64,000 bases of DNA from Forficula auricularia. Lineage: Eukaryota > Arthropoda > Insecta > Dermaptera > Forficulidae. Both the position numbers and the translations under genes were made by a program. Positions 54,765-64,000 of this stretch are shown piece after piece (within the stretch, counting starts at the first letter, position 1; each line of letters begins with the position of its first letter). The notes beneath the pieces were generated by a model that saw only the letters and a list, made by a program, of their open reading frames with translations, was not told the origin of the DNA and did no database searches. The stretch lies in assembly GCA_024734495.1 (NCBI GenBank), contig JALMQS010000099.1:74125071-74189070 (forward strand). Reading direction: 5' to 3'.

Positions 54765-54960
54765 GAAATAATTAAAAATTGTTTTATTTAAAAAACAGAA
54801 GACTCTCATCTTATTTTTAACCTAAAAAATATATGTTTGGCACCGACTTCAAAAAAGTAATTTCGTGTAAATATTTCGTCGTTTAGTTGTAACTAAATTA
54901 GATAATTATTTTATACCTTTTAGTGCATTTCATTTGATTTTTGAGCTATTTCTTAAATGC

Positions 54961-55350
54961 TCTAAATAAAATATATATAAATAAAAACTCGGTTCTTTTC
55001 TAATGATCCAAAATAAATATTTCAACAAGAGCAAGAAAATTGAATGTTTACTTAATCTTGAATGGCATTTTTACAAAAACATACAGGTATGATTTATAAT
55101 GAGTCCTTAAAAAAAAAAAGACTGTTCAAATAAGAACTTTTTTCTCTTGGCTGATTTTATTAAAGATATATATAAAAAAGAAATTTTCACTTTAAAGAAA
55201 AATGTCTTTTTTTATCTCATTATTCAGATTAAAATATATTTTTTCTTTTTTTTTTAAACGGATATTATATCTTTTTTGAACTATATGATTAAAATTTAAA
55301 AGATTATTTAAATATTGTTCTTCGAGAATCTAGAGCAAGGGTGCCTCAGC
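54961..55350. other. AT-rich spacer
   Basis: Nothing recognised. Confidence 0.5.
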
Positions 55351-55760
55351 CCAAGGGCTGATCCAGGGGGCGGGGGCGGAGGGGGCGACCGCCCTCCCAT
55401 ACAGGCCTCGTGCTTGGCGGGAGTGCAACACGTGAAGTCGCACGTGGGTCAAAAACGGCGGCCAAATCGACAGCGGAACTTATAACCATTTTTTTTTTCT
55501 TTTAGCATTTTGAACTTTAAAATATGAGATATGAAATTTGGTAAAAAAATCAAAAAACATTTATTTTTTTTAAAATTTTAAAAAATTGAAAATGTGCGCC
55601 CTATGTGTGTGTGTGTGGGGGTCGGCGTCTCTGCCCCCCCTCCCCACCCCCGCTTGGTAACTTTCAATTCGATCGCGACACATCTCTTCGAGATAAAAAG
55701 TAGGATCTGATGATCGGCCAGCTCCGCTTCCCCCCACAAACTTCCGCATCCGCCCTTTGG
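55351..55760. mobile_element. GC-ended MITE, copy 1
   Basis: Ends CCAAGGGCTGATCCAGG and CGCATCCGCCCTTTGG. One half contains GGCGACCGCCCTCCCATACA and ACGGCGGCCAAATCGACAG. Its AT-rich core resembles copy 2 in the opposite orientation. Confidence 0.75.
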
Positions 55761-55768
55761 TCCAGCTC

Positions 55769-56164
55769 ACAAGGGCGGATCCAGGAATTTTTTATGGGGG
55801 GGGGGGGGGGAGAATGTATATAAGGTGCCCGATGTATATATTTGTCGCGATCGAATTGTCCAAGCGGGGGGGGGGCAGAGACGCCCCCCCCCACACACAC
55901 ACATAAGAACTTTATTTTCAATTTTAAAATTTAAAAAAAAAATAAAATGTTGTTTTTTTTTAATTTTTTTACAAATTTCATATCTCATATTTTAAGTTCA
56001 TTAAAATAAAAAAAAATAAAAAAATTGTTATAAATTCTGTCGATTTGGCCGCCGTTTTTTGGCCTCCGCTTGCGACGCATGTGTTGCACTTCCGCCAGGC
56101 ACGGGCCTCGTATGGGGGGGAAGCGGTCGCCCCTCCGCCCCCCCCCCCTGGATCCGCCCTTTGG
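55769..56164. mobile_element. GC-ended MITE, copy 2
   Basis: Ends AAGGGCGGATCCAGG and CCTGGATCCGCCCTTTGG form a 15-bp terminal inverted repeat. Separated from copy 1 by 8 bp and inverted relative to it. Non-coding. Confidence 0.8.
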
Positions 56165-56221
56165 TACAGCCCCCGGCCCAGTGCTAATATCAATGCGTCC
56201 CGACACAAAATCGTAAACTTA

Positions 56222-56285
56222 AGAGTTTGGCTACTGGCCCGGCAAGCTTAGTTAGCGCTTGGGTTCGATTCCTAAGGGGGCGAAC
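56222..56285 (+). pseudogene. tRNA-like relic
   Basis: TTGGCTACTGGCCCGGC and the B box GGGTTCGATTCC in tRNA-like spacing. Acceptor stem pairing is poor. Confidence 0.4.
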
Positions 56286-56429
56286 CTCTCTGATATGCAA
56301 TGTAAAAATATTTCTCTAATATCTATGATGTCCTTTAAAGTTAAATTCATTTAAAAGATTTTGTTTTTGCCGAGAGGAACAGAGTTGTTTATTTATAAAG
56401 AGAAATCAATGTGGTTGTCCTCTGCTTTT

Positions 56430-57009
56430 AATTCAAATAGATGTACCATATACCTATACAAGTTAACATTCTCACTTCCATAACATCCCCCTTCAGGCCC
56501 ACCAGTTTTATGCTGAATCGTCGGGATAGCCAAGCCTAAGCTTTTCCCACGATGCTGCTACACTTTTCTACTTCTCCCCGCTAGCCCATAGTTTTATATA
56601 GAGTCAGCAATACAAATCTGTATAAAAGGGGCTATTCGCAACCATAAAATTCAGAATCGTTCGGACAGTAGTTCTAGACTCTCACTCTTGAATCGTTCCG
56701 AGGCCAGACTCAGTAGGTCTCCTCGCTACTTCAAGACCCTACAGTATTATTTTAATAGTAAATCTCTGCCCGAACAATAGTGAGTACCGGTCACACTAAT
56801 TGGACCAACTGAACGGTTTAACCCGTACTATTTAACATCGCGTACTTCACTTGATTCTCCTGGGTTGTCATACAGTAATTTAGTGTGACACTGAGCGGCT
56901 GAATCGCAATACCTCCATCTAACCCAGTATATTTTAATATTTAATAAACTTTACAAACTCTCTTCTATCAAGTTCAACTGTGTTGTGTCTAACTAAAAAT
57001 CTCGTGTGT
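56430..57009 (+). mobile_element. Probable solo LTR with promoter and polyadenylation signals
   Basis: Higher complexity than its surroundings. It has a TATA box at 56621, an initiator/DPE-like stretch TTCAGAATCGTTCGGACAG about 30 nt downstream, and AATAAA near 56943. The TAACATCCCCCTTCAGGCCC start is BEL/gypsy-like. Exact TG...CA ends and target duplication could not be fixed. Family unknown. Confidence 0.55.
56621..56629 (+). promoter_or_regulatory. TATA box of the LTR
   Basis: TATAAAAGG, followed at about +30 by a pyrimidine-flanked A and GTTCGGAC-type downstream elements. Confidence 0.6.
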
Positions 57010-57022
57010 ATAAACATTATTA

Positions 57023-57527
57023 TTATTATTATTTGTTGCGTTTGGACCCTTAGGATCACGCAAAGCTTGGTGTTTTTCTTTCTGGTTGGACCTTCCACGC
57101 CTTTATCTTTTTCCGGAACGTGAAATTTTTCCTGGATGGATGAGTGTGTTGATGTTAAAGGTGCACTGGTATATATGGATTTTTAGCGTTATTCTTCCAT
57201 TGTTTCTTCCTTGACTTCGTGATGGTCCGGATCCCCCAGAATCTGAATGCACGGTTGCCACTCGAGGGTGGGTGGATTGGTTACCACCTGGGGTAATCTT
57301 GTTTTTGCCTCTCACGATTCATGGCTGCTTGTTACGAAATTTTGTCCTGCGCATGCGCGAGGTTTAGTAGAACCAGAGATTGTCAGTTTCTGGAGCCTGT
57401 TTTTTATTATTTTCAAATAAATTCACTTTGCTTCTTGCTGGGATCGAACTGATGAAGTCTAGATTGATGTTCTCCTAATCGGATTAGAAAAGTTGGTGAT
57501 TTAACCGATTGCGCTACCGGCCCCTCG
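57023..57527 (-). mobile_element. tRNA-derived SINE, copy 2, full length
   Basis: 505 bp. A box at 57505-57516, B box at 57440-57450, (AAT)n tail at 57023-57034. Target duplication ATAAACATTATTA of 13 bp (57010-57022 and 57528-57540). It shows that the family tail can be A-rich or (AAT)n. Inserted just beyond the LTR. Confidence 0.95.
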
Positions 57528-57540
57528 ATAAACATTATTA

Positions 57541-58211
57541 TAAATAACATAAACATTATAAACATTTTTTCCAAAAACTTTATATTAAAACAATATTTAA
57601 ATAAATAAACTCTTTATAAATCTCCTACAATATCCGACACCCATATTAGATCCAAAAAGTCTAAAATAAATCAATTACAAAGCTATCCAAGCAATAACAT
57701 CAATAACTCTACCGCATAAATATTTGTAATCTTAGTTAATAATTAAGACAACAAATATAAGTTATATTCTCTTAATAATAACTCATTTCTTTTTATATGA
57801 TTAAAAGTACTCAAGTTAAAGTGCTAATAAAAATGCTCTAATTGACGGGTCCAAAAAAGTCAGCGACACCCCTTGGCCCCTTCTCAGTCATATAGGCTAA
57901 CCAACAAGCCCCAGAAGTCAGTGCCAAATCGGTTGGTTGCCTTTGGCCTTGGTCCCATATTTTGCAGTCGATGGCCTTTGAATGATGCATCTCCACCATT
58001 GCGAGGTCATGAATCTTCGTTTGCTAAAGAAAATCGCGTCAAAAATAAAACTCTTGAGAAATTTCGGAGAATTCATTTAAATAAAAATAGGCAGCTTGGC
58101 AAATGATCCTAAAGAATTTATTTAATGTATACAAAGATGAAAATTTGTTTGAGACGTTTGTAACCTCGTAAGTAGCAGACGATTACAGTGGGATTCAAGC
58201 ATTTCTAATAT
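57541..58211. other. Unique region with a 77-codon frame
   Basis: 57840-58200 has higher GC than its neighbours and an open frame (57873-58106) without recognised domains. It might be a remnant of an exon, but no evidence allows a call. Confidence 0.35.
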
Positions 58212-58943
58212 AATTTTTAAGAAAAAAATAAAAACCGACTTCAAAAAATTAAATGTAACAAATAAAATACACTAAAAGGTATAAAATAATTATTATCTTA
58301 TTTAGTTACAACTAAACGACGAAATATTAACATGAAATTACTTTTTGAAGTCGGTGCCAAACAAACTATACCTATAAGCGAGCGTACCCGCCAAACGTAC
58401 TAAGTAAGATCCGTCGAGTGCGATTCATAAAAGGTATATGTTTGGTACCGACTTCAAAAAGTAATTTCATGTTAATATTTCGTCGTTTAGTTGTAACTAA
58501 ATAAGATAATAATTATTTTATACCTTTTAGTGTATTTTTATTTGTTGCATTTAATTTTTTGAAGTCGGTTTTTATTTTTTTCTTTAAAAATTATTTTTAT
58601 TTTTCTCTTTTTAGTGATGTTATTAATAGTGATCATATCATCAGAACTTGACCAAATTAATATGACACCATCCCTAAGACACCCACTTTCGGATAAAAAA
58701 AGAACCATCGAAATCGGTTCATAAACAAAGGTTAGGTCTAAACAAACCTAATAAAAAAGGTCTAATACCTATGAAAAAAAACGAAAAAAATTGGACCAAT
58801 CGGAAGCTAGACTGGACCCAATGCAAAAAAATTTTCAAAATCGGTTGACAATTGGCGGAGATATGAGGTAACATAGGCACAAAAAAAAAAAAATATTCAG
58901 TCGAATAGAGAACCTCCTCCTTTTTTGAAGTCGGTTAAAAAAA
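58212..58943. mobile_element. Family B element B7, half copy with intact centre
   Basis: Central palindrome ACCGACTTCAAAAAATTAAA ... loop CGAGCGTACCCGCCAAACGT ... then AGTGATGTTATTAATAGTGA and TGACCAAATTAATATGACAC to the terminus AACCTCCTCCTTTTTTGAAG. Confidence 0.9.
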
Positions 58944-59130
58944 TACTATTGATGAATGTAAACCTTCGAAATTAAACTCTCTAACAATCCACTTATATAC
59001 AGCTATATGTTTATTTCCATCAAGCAGGGGATAACCTCATTAATCTCTCATTATAGAAAAAAATATTCATTTTATTATTTAGTTGAGAAAAATTATTGAT
59101 TAAAAATTAGTTATGTACCTACTACTTAAA
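58944..59130. other. Short spacer
   Basis: Nothing recognised. Confidence 0.5.
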
Positions 59131-59464
59131 TCTTATTATATTAAACGACTTATATTAATCGAAAACGGCTCTAACGATTTGGATGAAATTCACAGGTTAG
59201 AGGGTTTTTTTTTTTGGTTGGCAATTCGATCTGTCACGGTCTCATCTTCGGCTAAGTTGTTTTTGATGGGTTTTTTGTTAATTAAAATAATTATTCACAG
59301 GTCGTTGTCTCGATAAAAATGTAGATATAATTAGATTTTTATTCAATTTACTTTTAGCAAATAATTGGTTTTTTAATTTTATATCCCACAATAAGATTAT
59401 TGCATTTATTATTATATATTAGAATTTGCCAATTTAATTAATTAAAGATATTTTTCTATAATTA
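59131..59464 (+). mobile_element. Helitron-like fragment A18
   Basis: 5' TCTTATTATATTAAACGAC after host A, ACGGCTCTAACGATTTGGAT, AGTTGTTTTTGATGGGTTTT, interior to TAATTAAAG. It is truncated where A17 begins. Confidence 0.75.
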
Positions 59465-60172
59465 TCCACTCTTATTAAACGAACAAAAATTGCTTATATA
59501 TATATATATTTGTATCATTGTTCTATTTTGAAAACGGCTCTACCGATTTTGATGAAACCAACTCTATTAATAAGTTTTAAGGATGAGAAAACGTTCTGGC
59601 TAGGTCTGGACCTCGACAAATTTAATCTTAATTGATCTTTTCTTAATTAAAGTAATTATTGGTAAATGAAAATCTCAATAAAAAATTGTGTTTACATTTT
59701 TTTCAATTATCTTTTATTTTGAATTAGTTTTTTAATTTTAAAACCCACTAATAGGTTATAGCATAATATTGAAATTAGGAATTTTTTGTTTGTGATTAAT
59801 TAACAGGTGTCTAAATCATAACATTACAGGTGTGTTTACAAATAAAGTGGTTGAAGTGGCTTTTTTTTATATAACTTGGAAACAAATCTGATTTAATTTT
59901 ATGTTTTTATTTCAGATCCTATACGATTATTTTTTTATTATTTTTTTCCTATTTATTTTTTTATAATGTTTATCAATATGAACGAATGTGGGCAAATTGG
60001 TGTACGAGTAAACAAATATACCTACACATAATATGTAGACCATTAGAAAGCTAGAAATGCAAAAACTGGGTGCTGGGTGGGGTGAGTGGGGCGGAGTGTG
60101 GGTGTAGTGGTGGGGGCGAGGTGTGTGGTTTCGGGAGGGGTGGTCAGGGGTTACCGTGGTTATTCCAGGTAC
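59465..60172 (+). mobile_element. Helitron-like element A17, complete, 708 bp
   Basis: 5' TCCACTCTTATTAAACGAAC after host A. Interior as A12/A13 (GGCTAGGTCTGGACCTCGAC, TATCAATATGAACGAATGTG). G-rich block, GTTACCGTGG, partial hairpin, CCAGGTAC before T. Confidence 0.8.
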
Positions 60173-60619
60173 TCTTATAATAAGTTAACAACCAATTTTC
60201 AAAAAACAATCTTAAATCATAGAGAAAATGTCTTTAATTTAATTTTCAGGCCTAAAGTTTGGTTTGTTTTCACAGTAGACAAGACAATTTGTTAGATTAG
60301 GTACTTTTGCTTACTTATGCACTTATCACTTTGGGGTAAATTTAACAAGAACCTTCGCTAAACACCCACTAGAGAGTCTTTCCACTGATCGTTGCATGAT
60401 GATATCATGTACTCAGAAGCGTCCCACTTAATTCGCAAGCAAAGGTAAAGAAGAACATTCTATTAATTAAACGATGTTAGAGCCCTGGATGTTTTTTTGG
60501 GGGAAAAAACTCTTATTTGTTCTAAAGGTGGCCTTCTTAAGCTCCATCCAAAAAATGCTATAAAAAATAAATCGCAATGATTGTTTCTCATAGAGTACAA
60601 ATGATTGTTTGTTAAAAAA
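60173..60619. other. No gene seen
   Basis: 60290-60460 is single-copy with moderate complexity. No supportable frame. Confidence 0.45.
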
Positions 60620-60705
60620 TTTTTTTATGATAATGATGAGAGAAGGAGTTACACCAAAAAGGTGCAACCCCTAAAGGGCTGGGTTGGCCCCTCAATCATG
60701 AAAAG
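60620..60705 (+). repeat. Dispersed repeat shared with 23745-23830
   Basis: GATGAGAGAAGGAGTTACAC, CCCCTAAAGGGCTGGGTTGG, CCCCTCAATCATGAAAAGAA. Boundary with family B at about 60705. Confidence 0.65.
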
Positions 60706-61456
60706 AATAAAAATAATTTTTAGGAAAAATTAAAAACAGACTTCAAAAAATTAAATGCAACAAATAAAATACACTAAAAGGTATAAAATTATTATTATCT
60801 TATTTTGTTACAACGAAATGACGAAATATTAACATGAATTTACTTTTGAAGTCGGTACCAAGCAAACTATACCTATAAGCGAGCGTACCCTCCAAAAAGT
60901 ACTAAGTAAGATTCGTCGAGTGCGATTCATAAAAGGTATATGTTTGGCACCAACTTCAAAAAGTAATTTCATGTTAATATTTCGTCGTTTAGTTGTAACT
61001 AAATAAGATAATAATTATTTTATACCTTTTAGTGTATTTTATTTGTTGCATTTAATTTTTTGAAGTCCGTTTTTATTTTTTTCTTAAAAATTATTTTTAT
61101 TTTTCTCTATTTAGTGATGTTATTAATAGTGATCATATCATCAGAACTTGACCAAATGTCATATTAATGACACCATCCCTAAGATACCCCCTTTCGGATA
61201 AAAAAAGAACCATCGAAATCGGTTCATAAACAAAGAGATTAGGTCGAAACAAACCTAATAAAAAAGGTCTAATACCTATGAAAAAAAACGAAAAAAAAAA
61301 TGGGACCAATCGGAAGCTAGACTGGGCCCAATGCAAATTTTTTTTTCAAAATCGGTTGACAATTGGCAGAGATATGATGTAACATAGGCACAAAAAAAAC
61401 AAAAAAAAAATTCAGTCGAATAGAGAACCTCCTCCTTTTTGAAGTCGGTTAAAAAG
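60706..61456. mobile_element. Family B element B8, half copy
   Basis: Same organisation as B7, from the central palindrome to AACCTCCTCCTTTTTGAAGT. A 5-bp variation (ATGTCATATTAATGAC) shows independent decay. Confidence 0.9.
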
Positions 61457-61605
61457 AAAGAATTTTATGGGTTGGGCGGGGGTCGATGGTATCTGTGGAT
61501 ACGGGCCTTAAATAGCTGAAGGTTATAAGTCGCGGGAAAGATGGTGGCAGGGAGCGAGTTCCAGCAAATGACTAGAAGGTAATTTTGAAAATTTTTCGGG
61601 GTTAT
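61457..61605. other. Short unique segment
   Basis: GGTTGGGCGGGGGTCGATGG and GGTGGCAGGGAGCGAGTTCC suggest a fragment of something GC-richer. Not identified. Confidence 0.35.
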
Positions 61606-63254
61606 TTTTATCCGACTTCAAAAAAGGAGGAGGTTCTCAATTCGACTGATTTTTTTTTGTGTCTATGTTACCTGATATCTCCGCCAATTGTGAACCGATT
61701 TTGATGATTTTTTTTTGCATTGGGTTCAGTCTAGCTTCCGATTGGTCCCGTTTTTTTTCATTGGTATTGGACCTTTTTGATATGTTTGTTCAAGCATAAC
61801 TTCTTTGTTTATGAACCGATTTTAATGATTCTTTTTTATTGGAAAGAGGGTACCTTAGCGGTGGTACCATATTAATTTGGTCAAGTTCTGAAGATATGAT
61901 CAATGACGAAATAACGTAAATATCCAATTCTTATGTGCAAATAATCGAAATTACATATAACAAATAAAATCTTTTATAAAAAAATCTTAAAACATTCATT
62001 TAAAACCCGCAAACGTTTAGAGAGAATTTTCATATTTATGAATTGAATTTTTTTATCATTTTCTGATTCATTCGCCCGACCCTTTCTCTTACGAGATGCA
62101 TTGCAAGGTATTATATTAAGTCACTATTAATAACATCACTAAAAAGAGAAAAATAAAAATAATTTTTAGAAGAAAAATATAAAACCGACTTCAAAAAAAT
62201 TTAATTCAACAAATAAAATAATAACAACTTAAAAATTCAAATAAAATACACTAAAAGGTATAAAATAATTATTATCTTATTTAGTTACAACTAAACGGCG
62301 AAATATTAACATGAAATTACTTTTTGAAGTCGGTGCCAAACATATACATTTTATGAATCGAACTCGACTGATCTTACTTAGTACGTATGGCGGGTAAGCT
62401 CGCTTATAGAATATGTAGTTTGTTTGGCACCGACTTCAAAAAGTAAAATTATAGGAACGCGGTGTTGGTTTATAGTGAAAAAATCTTTGTATCTTAATTT
62501 TTTCTCCTTGTGAAACACACCAACTCCAACATAATTTAATTTCAAAAAGTGATTCAAGTAAATATTTCGTCGTCTAGTTGTAACTAAATAAGATAATAAT
62601 TATTTTATACCTTTTAGTGTATTTTATTTAATTTTTAAGTTATTATTATTTTATTTGTTGAATTAAATTTTTTTGAAGTCGGTTTTATTTTTTTCTTCTA
62701 AAAATTATTTTTATTTTTCTCTTTTAGTGATGTTATTAATAGTGACTTAATATAATACCTTGGATGCATCTCGTAAGAGAAAGCGGCGGGCTAATGAATC
62801 AGAAAATGATAATAAAATTCAATTCATAAATATAGAAATTCTCCCGAAACGTTTGGGGGTTTTAAATGAATGTTTTAAGATTTTTTTTTATAAAAGATTT
62901 TATTTATTATAATTTCGATTATTTGCTCATAAGAATTGGAGATTTACGTTATTTCGTCATTGATTATATCATTAGAGCTTAACCAAATTAATATGGGACT
63001 ACCCCTAAGGTACTCCCATTTCAAATAAAAAAAATCATCGAAATCGGTCCATAAACAAACAAGTTATACGTGAACAAACATAACAACAAAAGTCCAAAAT
63101 CAATGAAAGAAAAACGAGACCAATCGGAAACTAGACTGAACCCAATGCAAAAAATCATCAAAATCGGTTCACATTTGGCGAAGATATCAGGTAAAATAGA
63201 AAAAATAATTAGTCCAATTGTGAACCTCCTCCTTTTTTGAAGTCGGTTAAAAAA
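61606..63254. mobile_element. Family B element B9, full-length 1.65-kb palindrome
   Basis: Both outer ends are CCGACTTCAAAAAAGGAGG (61612 and the complement ending about 63250). Each arm runs through ATCTCCGCCAATTGTGAACC, TGGTCAAGTTCTGA, AGTCACTATTAATAACATCA and the inner ACCGACTTC motifs to a central loop near 62390. A family J piece (62455-62545) is inserted in the right arm. This copy defines the family as a long foldback of which B2, B4, B5, B7 and B8 are halves. Confidence 0.9.
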
Positions 63255-63255
63255 C

Positions 63256-63315
63256 AGAGAACATTATGAAATCGTATTCGAAACCATACATTTTTATCTG
63301 TCTTATAGTTTAGAA
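63256..63315 (+). repeat. Family X fragment
   Basis: CAGAGAACATTATGAAATCG followed by a stretch matching 6540-6590. Confidence 0.55.
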
Positions 63316-63324
63316 GCAGTAGAT

Positions 63325-64000
63325 TCGACATGGGTAAAGTATTGTAATCGCTCTCGGGGGCAAGCGTGGCTTCAAGGGGTCCTCAGGTAAAGACTACGGA
63401 ACCCATGGACTCAATTAAAGTCACAAATTGTAGTATTCAATTAGGTTGAATATTAGCACGTGACGGTTTTGCCAAAAATTACATGGGGTCTCGTCGAGAG
63501 GCCAAAAAGTGCGATTTTTTCATTTAGTGCGTGCGTATGGATGTATGTATGGATGGATGGATGTTATCGCTTTTTGGCCCACGATTTTTCCACACCGTTG
63601 CACCGATTGAAATGAAATTGAAAACCTACCATTAGTTTAACAAAATGAAGCGCTGATTAGTTTTTGGTACATATCGGCCCACAAACATTAGTACTTTATT
63701 TCAGTACTTTTTTAGTTTTTTCTAAATATCTTGAAAATGACTTAACCAATTTTGATGAAATTTAATATCCTAATTAAGTACCTTGGGGACCACAAAAAAA
63801 GGTTAAATAAAGTTTTTAGTAAAATTATATTTTAAAGTACTTTACTCTAGAGTAAGATTGTACTTTTTTTAATTTTTAAAATTCTTTAAAATTTATTCAT
63901 TTGATCGTTTTAATATAGCTCATTTAGCCTTGCTTAAGTAAGAATGGATAGGCTTATCTCTGTGAAATGCTAAAAATTTGGGAGGAATTTTTATGAGTAA
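63325..64000 (+). mobile_element. Family C element, copy 6, running off the window
   Basis: Begins near TGGGTAAAGTATTGTAATCG (start eroded), then the C body with GGAT repeats, GCGCTGATTAGTTTTTGGTA, ACTCTAGAGTAA and TTAAGTAAGAATGGATAGGC. The right end is outside the window. Confidence 0.8.

Larger units (their letters stand above)
54142..54825. mobile_element. Hammerhead-bearing inverted-dimer element, copy 2
   Basis: Arms of about 310 bp (from 54188 and to 54823) are complementary: TCTTCTGTTTTTTTAAATAA, CATGTTTCCTCTTGGGAGAT, AGAGCAATATCAGGGTTACT. A tail (54142-54187) outside the left arm is homologous to the tail of copy 1. ATATATGTT occurs at both host junctions, a target duplication of 9 bp or more. 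Each arm has a hammerhead-like core. Non-coding. Confidence 0.75.
52010..54960. mobile_element. Family B element B6, split by C5 and by a hammerhead element
   Basis: B sequence is found at 52010-52110, 53327-54141 and 54826-54960 in the right order: terminus, AACCGATTTTAATGA, CATTGGGTTCAGTCTACTTT, body, central palindrome. Two younger insertions separate the pieces. Confidence 0.8.

Noticed and set aside
57873..58106. 77-codon frame as an exon
   Set aside because: Some complexity, but no splice-site or domain support.

Overview
This is a eukaryotic, AT-rich, intergenic or intronic stretch, almost certainly from an arthropod and most likely an insect. I find no intact host gene. Every long open frame is transposon-derived, and most short frames are accidental, for example proline-rich or glycine-rich readings of C-rich or G-rich blocks. 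The insect inference rests on the element mix: DD34D mariners, a Ty3/gypsy LTR whose primer-binding site matches the 3' end of tRNA-Trp, non-LTR retrotransposons of the 'endonuclease-reverse transcriptase' type, a Penelope-like GIY-YIG relic, and a helix-turn-helix relic resembling the insect DUF4817 family. No database search was possible. Family letters below are local labels: A, Helitron-like; B, 'ACCGACTTCAAAAA' foldback; C, 'ACTTTATCC' element; D, 'ACTTTACCATAC' element; E, 157-bp tandem block; F, 'ACCGGGTGAG' TIR element; G, long-TIR 'CCCAGGCAAATTAGAC' element; I, long-TIR MITE; J, short hairpin element; X, minisatellite-bearing repeat.

Layout. 1-1.2 kb: family I MITE split by a tRNA-derived SINE, itself split by a J hairpin. 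1.4-7.5 kb: X repeats, four Helitron-like elements, a poly(A) retroposon, an LTR-like piece, then a 100-bp assembly gap (7520-7619). 8-10.6 kb: F transposon with a nested Helitron-like element. 10.9-16 kb: D, C and B copies and a LINE tail. 16.6-19.3 kb: Helitron-like copies split by a solo LTR, then a B element split by a hammerhead-bearing palindrome and a poly(A) retroposon. 20.5-24 kb: G and C copies, LINE reverse transcriptase, Penelope relic. 24.4-28.6 kb: 12-unit D array, C, B and D. 28.6-31.4 kb: a repeat-poor stretch, gypsy LTR with PBS, foldback, Helitron-like fragments. 31.4-32.8 kb: mariner. 33.8-38.3 kb: Helitron-like pieces, a second LINE, a 1.24-kb palindrome. 38.9-42.9 kb: C, a rearranged gypsy LTR between G repeats, and D carrying an unidentified coding relic. 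43.4-46.8 kb: an inverted Helitron pair, MITEs, the E block. 47.1-51.7 kb: second F, Helitron-like, B, and a deleted mariner inside a retroposon inside a Helitron-like element. 52-57.5 kb: B split by C and by the second hammerhead palindrome, two GC-rich MITEs, an LTR with TATA box, second SINE. 58.2-64 kb: B copies (one a full 1.65-kb palindrome), Helitron-like copies, and a C copy running off the end.

The nesting gives a relative order of events. Mariner entered a retroposon lying in a Helitron-like element. Hammerhead palindromes and C entered B. Helitron-like elements entered F. LTRs entered Helitron-like and D copies. The two most interesting items are (i) a small family of inverted-dimer elements with hammerhead-like cores and roughly 10-bp target duplications, probably Penelope-related, and (ii) a Helitron-like family with an exact empty site, A^T insertion and a 5' TC but a non-canonical 3' end, CCAGGTAC.
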